DNA of 64,000 nucleotides, taken from the NCBI RefSeq assembly GCF_963855985.1, contig NC_087104.1:5890001-5954000 (forward strand), given 5' to 3'. The stretch's first letter is position 1; each line of letters begins with the position of its first letter. The notes beneath the pieces are model-generated. The model ran no database searches. It was not told the DNA's origin and worked only from the letters and a program-made list of their open reading frames with translations. Positions 19,126 through 29,977 of the stretch are shown one piece after another. A program made the position numbers and the translations under genes. The DNA comes from Ostrinia nubilalis. Lineage: Eukaryota; Arthropoda; Insecta; Lepidoptera; Crambidae.

Positions 19126-21505
19126 GTTATTCGTGTGTAAATGATAAAACATTTTTACGATTTTTAAAAATATTTTTTCCTGACTACTCTTGGTGACTCT
19201 TTCACACAAATGCAAAGCCTAGCTTACGCCTAGCGAACTGTAACGTGCTTTTTGAATATTAATATTTATGCTTTTGATTATCTCAAATTTTTGAGAATGT
19301 TTTGCGCGGGATGTTTAAAGGGAATAAAATTTTCCTTAGTACTTAGTTGTAAACAGAAACTATCGGGATAGTGTTAGCCAGTTAATCAGACAGATTTCCC
19401 CAAAATAAATGGCCCAGTTAACTTAACGCTACAAGTTCACTGTGATAACTGCGTCCGTATAGACAAACTAAGCATAACTCATTCGATTAGATCCCTGCGG
19501 GTGTTTAATTGTTGCTTTCTTACACTCAAACACCCATTAATTAAGACGTTTTTAAGTGTAACACTTTAAACTATTCCATAGTTACGGAACCTTTTGAGAG
19601 TGTCTTGCTCTCAGATCATAGAAAGAGGTCTTGATACATCACATCCGGAGTATTTTTAGCGCGAAACAGCTGTCAAATTGACTACTCCAGTCAATTGACC
19701 TTACTTTTTAGAGCTGACAAAACGCAAAACTGCTTTAGAATTTGATTATTGTGACTAATTAAGATTTTGTGTGATTCTATTTTCTTTAAATTGAAGTAGT
19801 TTTTATTTTCTCTTCAATAAGGCTATTTAAACACTGTAAATAAAATATTTCCGATATAGATCATTTATGTCACATTATAGCATAAGGATGACAGTCCACT
19901 GGTCATGCATTTCGAATAAATTGTCACAGTCTCACAATGGCTTGTCGTGATACGATCAGAATGGCTGAATAGAATAATATCGATTGAGGATCGAATGCTG
20001 TGTTACCCTTATTGTGCTGTCTACACCCCTATCATTGCATAGGCGGGTCGTGAACAATAGGCGGGATGCTGTCAGATGGTTTATGACTTTGTTAGACGTT
20101 GTCTCTTTAGTTGATATAGATCAATGTATAGGCATTATACTTACTTACGTACTTAGTTATAGCCATCGTATTTTTGAGGTATGATTTGGTTAAACTGACA
20201 CAATAACTGTGCGCAATGCGATGTCGTTTTTCATCGATGTGGAAAGTTATGGATTTCATAAATATCTGGAATTCGCATTACAGTTTTGCTGTGCACAGTG
20301 TAACATTTAATGTTAGGTAAGAAGATAGTTATACGACCTAATTCCCATTTCCCATTTAAACGAGTTATTTAGGTTGACCGAAAAAATATGGAATGGTTCA
20401 GACCGAAATGATACACGAACCACTTCCGCCTCTTAGCCTTCAAACTCTACCTACGTTGTAATTTAAGACTTTTTTATTTAGCATAGACCTTCAGCATGTA
20501 AATCACCCAACTCTCGGTTTAAAGTGACATGTATAGATTACACTATCGCGGCCGCACAGAGCGCTCTACTTATCTACTCTGTGGCTCGACACAGCTCTAG
20601 TTTGTGTGCACCGTAACTAAGGCTGCGTTCATGAAGACAATTGGATTTGTGGGACGTGAGGAGAGCATAAGGTCCTAATAAGAACTGAAACTCAAAAATC
20701 ATTGCAGAATAAATTTGTGGAAAAGGATGACGTACTTAAGTAAGTAAGTAAGAAATACCACCGAAGAGCCTGGTCCGAACCTTTTTTTGACTCAGAAATA
20801 AAGCCTTACCATCCTTATACTTACATGCCGCCAGGGAATGGAAGCTTTATGGGGTTTGAATCCACTAAAACCCAGGGGTGTTTCTTATGTCGCTTCGTAA
20901 ACGGAGTCTAGACTAAACTTCTAAAATCGAGCAAGACATCTCTGTTATTATTTGCATGGCGCCTTTAAATATCTTCTAAACCGAGTGATTGTGAGAGAGT
21001 GGTGGTCGAGACCACATAATATTTTAGCAGTCCAGTGCATGCCCTGTTTCATTCAAGTATCGCATTCCCATACACCTCACCTCACAACACAATGCAACAA
21101 GTATAAAAACCAGGTAAAAATGGCTGCATCTTAAGGATTTCGCTATGGCTTTTGCTTGCTCTGTAAACACGGCCTTTGGTACCACGTCTTGTACTGAACC
21201 GATAAGGATGCATATCTTTTAGATAACTGGCTGTGTTAATTGAAAGTTATGATATATTGCATAATGTCGAATAAGAAATATGTAAAGGTGTTATTATACT
21301 CGTATTTTATTTACGATATACAAAATACCAAGCAATTAATCGAATATTAACCTTGTATCTTTGCATAGTCACGTGCGAATATACATACCTACCTACCTAC
21401 CTTACTTTTTAAACAAACATAATGGTTCCAGATATAGTTAGAGCTCTGGAATTTGCATACAGCATGACTCGAACCCACAGCCACACCTTGTGTTGTAGTG
21501 TGGCA
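19126..21505. other. non-coding, no gene seen
   Basis: A few short tetranucleotide runs (TAAGTAAG near 20740, TACC near 21390). The open frames at 19984 and 20952 have no splice or composition support. GC-richer piece 20545-20640 shows no repeat structure I can define. Confidence 0.4.
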
Positions 21506-21815
21506 CGTTTTTATAACCACACCGAGGAAGATTGGTCTGCATCTGACCTGATGGGAAGTGACGATCAGGCCGAAGGTGGAAGCCGGCTTCACCAAGAATC
21601 GTCAACCACAGAGGAACTGGCTATTTTACTCCAACTGTCGGAATACTATAATGCTATTAATTATTGTTATAGTGACAGACTTAGGTAGCCAGGTGGACTT
21701 AAAATAGGCCTAACCAACCGAACCGAGCGGAAAATTTTGCCCCCACTGGGAATCGAATCCAGGACCTCTAGGTCTGAAGCAGGCGGTCTTACCACTAGAC
21801 CACAGAGGCGGTAAC
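21506..21815 (-). mobile_element. tRNA-derived SINE, near full length
   Basis: Read on the minus strand: a tRNA-like head with A-box TGGTCTAGTGG and B-box GGATTCGATTCCC (21815-21738), a body, and the 3' end AAGGTGGAAGCCGG reversed order with CTTCGGCCTGATCGTCACTT and ATCTTCCTCGGTGTGG. The body/3' end matches the copy at 56700-56848. The plus-strand open frame 21422-21688 is produced by this repeat. The head does not fold into a complete tRNA. Confidence 0.7.
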
Positions 21816-24132
21816 CACAAGCTCACGGTTATAACAAATCAAAATCATTTGAAAGTTATTTATATCAGGATACAATGCTTTCCCATGAGACCCCTAAGCC
21901 CCTCGATCATTGTAATCAGATGACAGCTTTCATCCTCGTTGTTTAACACTTCCCTGCAAAAACAACTAAACGGTTCGTGGGTCTCATAACTGCAGTCTCG
22001 TTGGCCAAGGGGCCATATTTTCGACCTTTTCAATCTCAATAATCTCGGAGTTAACCTGCAGTTCACGCGATTTTCAATGGACACCTAAGGCAGACTTGCC
22101 GTCACTACGATATGCATCATTATGTCGATACATCAACCTGTTCACAGGTCAACAATAACAGCCTACACTAGTCACTTCCGTTGATACAACTATACCCCAG
22201 TAAAAATTAGTTAACTTGGTTTTTTTCTAGAATTGCAAGTGACCAAAACTTTTCTTCATAGAATAATTTGATCTGCTGGACCAGCAAAGTTGGACCTCCA
22301 AGATTGAATAGGTCTTAGGATAAGAGATGTGTCCAGTGTCGTCTACCACCCTACTTATAAAACACTTAATAGGTGACATCAGGTGAGTTTGTGGTCAAAT
22401 AACTGCATGTAATTTATGTAAAAGAACAAATAAGTTTAATTACTCATTGTGGGCCTAACTAAATGTATTAATTTGGGCTATTCAAATTTTGTCGACTTTA
22501 ATTAAGTAAATACTGAGGAATTGGTAAGTTTATAAAATTACCTCTAAATTAATGGTTTTCTGTCACGTTACTTCGAGCCTTGTTCACACGATGCAATCTT
22601 TTAATTTGAAATAGAGCGTGCTCTTTTAATGCAAATATTTATTCATTTTTTGATGCCATCAACTGCAGTAAAAGAGAAGGCACATTAATGCGTAATATTG
22701 ATTAGAGTCGGTCCACAAAATGTTGTGCCTATTTGATTTGAATTTAGGTTTCCTGTGCATAAAATAAGTACTTTACTAATTCAAACAGCGATTTAATGGT
22801 ATTTACTTCAACCAACACAATGTTCACATTATGCTTGTACTAGTTTCTACACCAAATTGGCTTATATCGACTGACGTGTCTGTTTTCCAACGAGCTGTGG
22901 CTAAAGCTCTACAACACCGTTTAACTTTAAGCTCTATGCCGCTAATCTTAAGATTGCCGAATGCTGATCAAGATAGGATCTAGACCTGTCGTATGTCAGT
23001 TTATGCTAGGCATTTTGCTATCGCCATATTCAATCGAGCTAGGAAGGAGGTGAAAAATACCCATCTTTGAAGTATGATTTGTGATCATCGCGTTAAAGAT
23101 AAAGTATTGATGCCTGGATCTCATGATGTGCTTTTTTGGTTAAGTCAATGCCCGGGAATGCCCGAATAATGGATTTAGAATTATTTAAAAGTTGTATATT
23201 TTTACTGAAGTAGAAAAAATAGAATTAGAACATAACATAAAATGCAACTCAATTTATACCTACTTGTTGAAGTTTGTTACGGTTGACATATCTTTCAACA
23301 GATTTTACAGTATTTTGACAATAAACTGGACTTAGAAAAAGGATAAAATGAGTCGGAACATTACAGAATTTTTTATACCATCTTCACACACTGAAGGTTT
23401 TTATTCTACGTTTTTGATAAACCATTTAATTACGAGTAAGCTGTAATGGCTTTCAATTTCAGTTTTTTATATTAAAACTTGATAAAATTAATCACGAGAA
23501 ATAGCAGCAGCTAGTTATGGTTAAAACCAATATATTTTAACTATGCATTGGACTTGCTAATCGATAGACAAATAAACGTTTTCTATTTTAAAGACGTACA
23601 AATTACGGCTATTCATTAGGCTTGGGGCCATAAATTCTCATAAACGACTCCATTGTAAATCACCCAACAACAGAGGTGCCATTGAAAAAAATGGCAGCAC
23701 AGATACGTCCAATCGCCTAAAAACTTGTAATTTAATAGCCATTATTAATCCTTAGTGTCCAATCGCCAACAACAGTTAAATTGTATACATTTATGGTGTT
23801 TAAAATAGAGTTGAAATTTCAACTGTAGGCCCAATGTTTGACCATTTGGTCAATTTGCCAATAAATTGTGCGATGATGCAATTTTGCTTCCGTGAGTGCA
23901 GATGTTGGATAGAATGGAGTAGAATGACTCCCAATGGACAATTGGCATAATGGGCAAGATAGATCCATTGACCTTTTTCGAGTATTTGGCCTATTGAGGT
24001 TAAATGGCTATAAATAAGGATTAAGTCAAAATAATAACAATATATTCGGAATAAAAGCCAGATTTATTCGGTCAACGACATAATTGAAAAAATATTAATT
24101 CTTTTCTTAAACGCTTCGCGTGCCCTACCAGT
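21816..24132. other. non-coding, no gene seen
   Basis: Low-complexity A+T with moderate-complexity blocks. 23600-24010 lacks repeat signatures and has motif-dense sequence (GCCATTATTAATCC, CCAATCGCC twice), a candidate conserved non-coding stretch. Confidence 0.3.
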
Positions 24133-24268
24133 GGTGGAATTGTGTAAAGCAATTGTAATCATTTTACAGTTCATAACGTACGATAAAGTCAGTTAGACAA
24201 AGCGTTTGACAGAATAATCGTACGTTATGAACTGTCAAATGATAACGATTGCTTTACACAATTCCACC
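24133..24268. mobile_element. palindromic MITE, GGTGGAATTGTGTAAAGCAA family, good copy
   Basis: The left end GGTGGAATTGTGTAAAGCAA is the exact inverse of the right end, and pairing continues through GTTCATAACGTACGAT. About 136 bp in all. Confidence 0.85.
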
Positions 24269-24747
24269 TCAGATGTGAATAACTTATTTTGTAGAAAAAG
24301 TACAGTGCCTGGCTTGATCATCCATTTAAATCTCTTAAAATCAAATGGCAATCGAATTTGATATTAATTTTCGACTCTGCGTCAAGAAGGTATGTATGTA
24401 GGTACCTACATGATATTTTTATTATTTTGAAGTTATCATACTTCCAGCCCAAAAAAGGTTAACTAATAGCACTAATGTCAAAGATTCATTTTGTTTGTCA
24501 CCCACGTGTCTTAATTATGATGCAGCTTTCTTAGGGCTCTTGTGAATAATTTGTCTTACTCATCTCTGACCTATTAATTAACTTATTCCACCGAACTTTC
24601 TTTCTAATAAGCATGCAAAATTCTAGTTACATCTGTCATTCTTAATAATGATTTCGGTCTATGTCGGGGGGTCAAACTTCGGTAGTACCTACTTACAGAT
24701 TAGTAGTAGTTTAAACCTTGTTTCTTTTGGCTTAGAAGATAGAGACA

Positions 24748-24840
24748 TCATCATCATCATTTCAGCCACAGGACGTCCACTGCTGAAGATAGGCTTCGCC
24801 CAATGACTTCCTTATCGCACAGAAGGAGTATGAGGTAAGT
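24748..24840 (-). repeat. RTE-like LINE 3' end, GAT-tail type
   Basis: (CAT)4 then TTTCAGCCACAGGACGTCCA, CTGCTGAAGATAGGCTTCGC. The minus strand gives the end of the QQWT reading frame followed by GAT repeats. Confidence 0.6.
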
Positions 24841-25589
24841 AACACTAATTTTATTCAGTCAATTTTCAGAAAATACACACAGTGTTTACAGGTACAGCTA
24901 GTGCACAAGGTGCAGTTAGATCTTAACTTAAGTATATAACAAGAACTTATGTGTCTGTAAGTACATTTTATACCAATATAATATAATATAAGATATCAAA
25001 GGTTCAGTTTAATTCCTTAAGTCATACTGCTCACGTTCCTTTGATAAAATTAATTTATCCCTATCCTTGTAAGGTTTCTGTTCTCAATTGGCGACCTTCC
25101 CGAATCAGGAGCGTCTTGTACATCCAATTACTGAATCGGAGCATCGTTCTAAATAGTATTTCACTGATAGGCGCAAATTATCAGCGACCATTACTTATAT
25201 TATCACTGATTTGGTTAGGCTCTGCTTCGGCGTAGAGCTTAGTGAGGAGCGGACAGCGGAGCGGTAGAGGTTTGGTTTTCTGTTCTCTGCAGGCTTTTGA
25301 TAACAAACTATTTTTTTACCTCTATGCAACTTTTTCACTTTTCTGTTAGAAGAGCCAGGGACAGAGATACTCGTATACTCTAACACTAGTGCCATTAAAA
25401 TAAAATCGGCATTAACACCGCTGTTTACGCGTACATAAACTTGTGGTACTAGGTTATCAACTCACCGAGAGGGAGAGAGAGAAGAAAAGAATAAGTAATT
25501 TTCTTCTAGCTAGACCCACTGAACCTCTATAATTAGATTATGTCACTTGCAACTTGCGATCTGATCACTTGCTTCGCTTATTGTGTTAC

Positions 25590-25745
25590 AGGTACTGATA
25601 CCAAGCTGTCCACGAACCGCAAGATGTAGTCTCTCACTAAGTGGATCGACGATCTGGTAAAAATATTGTGGGTATCACCAGTATGGCAGATCGCTATGCA
25701 AATCCTTGGGTGAGGGCTTTTGTCCAGCAGTGGATGACTTTGGCT
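25590..25745 (+). repeat. decayed RTE-like LINE 3' coding end
   Basis: Plus-strand frame LTKWIDDLVKI followed, after frame damage, by TTTTGTCCAGCAGTGGATGA. This corresponds to the conserved WTDDLVKVA ... VQQWTSF carboxyl end. Confidence 0.5.
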
Positions 25746-26018
25746 AAAACGACGACGAACGACGATCAAGCTTTTCGCTCCGCTCACTCGCTCGCTTCGC
25801 TTGCTGTTATATCACGTGTCTGCCTCCAAGACGCCAGCAATGATAGCTGGCAAAGACGCCGATCGCATAAATTGTTTAAAGCAGACCGCCCACAGCCGTA
25901 TGTTGGCGGCTCAAATGACGCTCCATAGATATTTGCAATTGATAGCAGATTGTGGTATTATATTGTATACGAATAACAGCTACTTGTTACAGCTGGGAGA
26001 AATTGAGCGCAATTTTTA

Positions 26019-26116
26019 GGCTGAGTTGCATCACCTTGCCTTTAACCATAATAATAATTACTAATTATAATTTTGACCGATGTTTTTGTATGGAGTCTGT
26101 AAAGAGGGTGCAACCC
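26019..26116. mobile_element. MITE, GGCTGAGTTGCACC family, copy 3 (right end lost)
   Basis: The left end GGCTGAGTTGCATCACC is preceded by TTA. The interior TGTTTTTGTATGGAGTCTG and an ending GAGGGTGCAACCC mark a decayed right side. Confidence 0.6.
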
Positions 26117-27101
26117 GGGGTAAGATTTTCTTAGTTGTACCTACCTACACAATTTTTGTAACTCTTTCTTGTTTAGTTCTTATTGTCAAAAGAAGAAAAG
26201 GCACTGAATGAAATCGTCCTTTTGAGTCAACCAAAACATTGACTAGGTACTAATAATAGTGGTTTTTCCGAAGCTTTTATTAAATTGTAGTTCGTTTGTT
26301 TCTGTTTATATGAAAGGAACACACTGAAAGTGGCAGATAATGAAATTGAATGACTTTCACTCATTCTAAGTAACTACCTACTTTACTCTGACTCTACCTA
26401 CAGTATACCTACATGGTATAAAGAACTCGGTACATAAGGACAGTTTCACTAAAATACATAAGAAATAGATCCTCAGTGTAAGTAAAGGAACATAAATCAA
26501 TCAACTATGTGGAAAACCGTTTAGCACAAATTAGCATAGATAGAGATCTATTTTATTAGTCAATCCAAATTAGTACAAAATAGTATACCGTCAACGTTAC
26601 AGCAAAATGGCATCTATTACTAACAGTATAAGATACCTCAGTGTATACCTTAATATGCCGTCGTTTACATCATAAAGTGCTCTAGTAACTACCTACATAG
26701 CGACTCCAAATGCATAAACCTACTCGAGATATCGATTTCAAGTTTCGATTCTATTCGAAAGGAAGATTTATTCGATGTATCGTAATCTTATCGATCACTT
26801 TGATTTGCCGCTTCATAAACAATGCCACTATCATTGGGAACAGTGAATTAATTGCAATGTAGTTATAATTAGGCAAGACTCTTTGAAGTCCTGCTACGGT
26901 AAATAATGGTGGTGTAATTTCAACTGAGGTGAATAATGCAAATAATAATGACGTGAATATTAAAGCAACTTCAACCCAAAAAACGATTAATAAGTCAAGT
27001 ACATAATGTAGATTGCGCACTTGGATTGTGCACATAATAAAAAAATGTTGCCTAGAAAAATAAAGCCTTTTTTGTCATAATTATAGCTACCTATCTACCT
27101 A
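26117..27101. other. non-coding, one hydrophobic minus-strand open frame
   Basis: 27035-26751 on the minus strand is open for 94 codons with two or three hydrophobic stretches (LLIVFWVEVALIFTSLLFAL), but it has no clear splice sites and ends in a stop; it is probably chance. Nothing else seen. Confidence 0.3.
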
Positions 27102-27103
27102 TA

Positions 27104-28333
27104 CACCGTGTTACTTTGCATTCTTGCCATATTCACAGAGATAAAAGTAGGTAACAATACCTATTATTTAAGATAAACAAGAGACTCCCATAAAGAAAGT
27201 ACACTAAGATTTTAGTAAATTTGGTTTTTCCGTACAAATTGGAATAAACCAATTTTGTCTCGCACGTTCTACAGGTGCAAGTGGAATAAACCTAGTGGGC
27301 GTGGCCTAGTTCTTAATTTTATGGCTTTGGGTACCAGCCTTTTTATCCAGTCATAATAACTATTTTAAAATACTCTTGAGTTGATTTCAGATTTTCCTTT
27401 CTACTTTACGGGCTTAGGACCGTCAAAAATACGTAATAATTAATAGGGTTTCAATTAATTTACAACATTTTACCCTATTTTTACAAATTAATAAATTAAG
27501 TATGAAATGAAATCACCTTATTCACAATTAATTATTTATTCATAAGTTCCTACTTACAAAGTTTACGTACTGCGAAGCAAGTGTTCAAAGTGTCCTCCGT
27601 TCTGATGAAGGCACAGTCTAGCACGGCGAAGCGTAGGTTTTTCGCTTTAGTTTTCGCAACACATAAACGTTTTTGTATCACAGTTTCACTAAAACAATCC
27701 TTTCATGTAACGCGTTTACACTGTTTATCTCTTCTGCGCATACCAGTCGTTTCAAGTCACTCCAAAAATCCATTGGTGTCAGATCCGAGGATCGTGGTGG
27801 CCAAGCTACTGGACCCCTCGTCCAATCCACTGTTCACCAAACGTATTATTCGCGCACTTGACGTCTTTATTGTGGGGGAGCACCATCCTGCTGGTAAGAG
27901 CATTTGGTGTAACGCTAAGGGTACGTCATCAAGCATTTCGTCTAAGACGTCTTGCAGACACTCCAAGCACCATTTTGATTAAATTATTCGTTGTTTGAAT
28001 ATACTTCAGTCATTTTTGTATTATTTAAAACGTGATTTGTGTTTGATGGATTTCTCAGTTTTTTACAAGTGTCAAAAAGACATTTTAAAGACAATAGATT
28101 GCAATAGATATTTAAAAATACAATAAAAAGTAAAAAAGTCTCCATCGCCATCGCCAACAAGTGATGTGCATGCGTTACGATAATTAGTGGTGTGTTTAAC
28201 ATATTGTCGATAAAATAAAATACTCAAGATTAAAAAAAATTTTTTTCGGGCATTATTTTTTTACGGATTTGTGTTCAGTATCAGCAATATAGTAACCTCT
28301 GTAAATATGGCAAGAATGCAAAGTAACACCCTG
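27104..28333 (-). mobile_element. mariner-like DNA transposon relic
   Basis: 1230 bp with terminal inverted repeats of about 30 bp (CACCGTGTTACTTTGCATTC left, inverse of GAATGCAAAGTAACACCCTG right), flanked by TA on both sides (27102-27103, 28334-28335). This is the Tc1/mariner pattern. Size and TA duplication fit a full-length element with decayed coding. See the pseudogene entry. Confidence 0.8.
27700..27985 (-). pseudogene. mariner-like transposase, C-terminal half, frameshifted
   Basis: On the minus strand, in changing frames, appear DEMLDDVPLAL, then QQDGAPP, then FGEQWIGRG, then VAWPPRSSDLTPMDFW, then a stop after HERIVLVKL. These are the catalytic-core signatures of mariner-type DDE transposases: the Asp in QQDGAPPH and the downstream D in the DLTP-D-F motif. 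At least two frameshifts (after GAPP and after WIGRG) and loss of the N-terminal half make it inactive. Open frames on both strands here are fragments of this gene or shadows. Confidence 0.75.
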
Positions 28334-28339
28334 TATAGT

Positions 28340-29651
28340 AAATATGTAATCCCATCAAAAACAATACTTGTCAAAAAAACCAAGTCTCGCAACTCAGTTG
28401 TTCTACGGTAAAAAGTTGTGAGATCCATGTAATACCAAGTCCAGGCCAGGAAATCTTTAACGTTTTACATAAATTATTGACTTGGCCATCGCACTAAATA
28501 ATTTAATTTACACGTGTTTTCATGCGTACCGTGTCTTTACAATGCCTGCATGGTTACTGAAAATTCAGTCTTCTAGTTTAATCCACAACGAAGTTACAGG
28601 GGGTCGAAAATGGCCTGAATTGCTTCGAGAAAAGGATGGTACGGCCGTGCCGCTTTTTTGCTCGACTTGGTGATTTGTATAATTTACATATTTTGTTATC
28701 TATATTTACTTGTATGTGCGTTTATTGTATTGGGTAGGTAACCTCATTTTTCATATTTATATAAATTTAAAATTTTAATTACTACTTACTTATGTACCGA
28801 CTTACTTAGTTACATATATTTAAGTTAGGAAGTAAGCTTACATTCGCTTAGCATCTAAACGTTGTTGATATTGTCTCATTCACAGCAAAATGCATTTGGA
28901 ATACAGCACAGGCCATAGAATATCAAGATGCGATTGCGATCTGGTCGGTAAGGAGGTGTTCACACTAATTCAAGCACGTGAGTAAATAGCTACCTAATTT
29001 TTTTCATTGTCGGTGAATCGGTGATTGTCAAAAATGAAGCTGGACAACAAAATTTAAACATAACTTTTCAGTAGAGCTGAAAATTCATGTAGGCTTCTTA
29101 AGGTCAGAAATCCAACGATCCATTGTACTATCTATCTCTTAGCTTTTTTGGGGACTATAAATGGCTGTTAAACCAAATTCTATCTTCTTAAAAACCACCA
29201 TACTTTTATTTTTAAAATTTTACTTTTCCCTTCTTTTTAAATCTCACTCCGCTCTCGTGTTCGCTCCCAATGAATTGTAGCTCTAAGGGCACGTTCATAC
29301 TGTCACAGCGCTACATCATCGACGGCGGTCGTAAAATAATATTTTAATACATATTTCAGCCATTTCTCCACAGACAATGCACAATGTGCACGACTTTAGA
29401 CAATGGATGTGCCCTTAGCTTGGAGATATGCCCGGGATTGGATCAACGGGATTATAAAATATATTGCGGAATTATGATATTTTATAAGGTTGAGAAAGTA
29501 ACGTTAATATTATTTGATGTCGAAAATGTGACTGTTAAAATACCTTGGCGATTTGTAGTGCAAAGCATTGTCGGCTATGGTTTTAAAATTGTATTAGTTC
29601 ATAAATACTAGGTATCTATTTAATAATATCATACTTTTGCTAAGTACTAAA
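28340..29651. other. non-coding, no gene seen
   Basis: No repeat boundary or exon recognised. The open frames at 28482 and 29384 lack support. Confidence 0.35.
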
Positions 29652-29790
29652 CAGTGGGTCTAGACAAAGTGCAAATTATAATCGCAAACCAGTCGGAAAG
29701 TGGTCGAATAGCCCTTTTTTGTATGGAGTTTTGACAGTATCGATTTTCGACGCCATCAAAAAGGTGAATTTTGTCTATGGCTGTACAGTG
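29652..29790 (+). mobile_element. MITE-like repeat, GTCTAGACCCACTG family, copy 2 (inverted)
   Basis: Inverse of 6020-6152. CAGTGGGTCTAGACAAAGTG and GCAAATTATAATCGCAAACC start it, and TTTTGTCTATGGCTGTACAG ends it. Confidence 0.65.
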
Positions 29791-29877
29791 TTTTAATTTT
29801 CACAAGAATAAGACAGCAGACTACCAATACCGATATAGCGGGATAAATGATAATTTATCGTAACGCGTAACGTATCT

Positions 29878-29977
29878 GTAACGCCCCTGGGTCTGCAGGT
29901 GTCTATGAGCGATTAACGTCTACTTATCATCAGGTGATCCGTCTGCTCGTTTGCCTTCTGTCACATAAAAAAAAAAA
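29878..29977 (+). repeat. poly(A)-tailed retroelement 3' end, copy 2
   Basis: Same block order as 19016-19125 (ACGCCCCTGGGTCTGCAGGT, CATCAGGTGATCCGTCTGCT, CGTTTGCC), ending CACAT and 11 A. Confidence 0.65.

Noticed and set aside
21738..21815. tRNA gene on the minus strand
   Set aside because: A and B boxes are intact but it is part of a longer SINE body with a copy elsewhere, and the cloverleaf is incomplete.
26751..27035. Hydrophobic 94-codon minus-strand frame resembling a membrane segment
   Set aside because: No splice signals, no conserved motif; A/T-rich DNA often gives Leu/Ile/Phe-rich frames.
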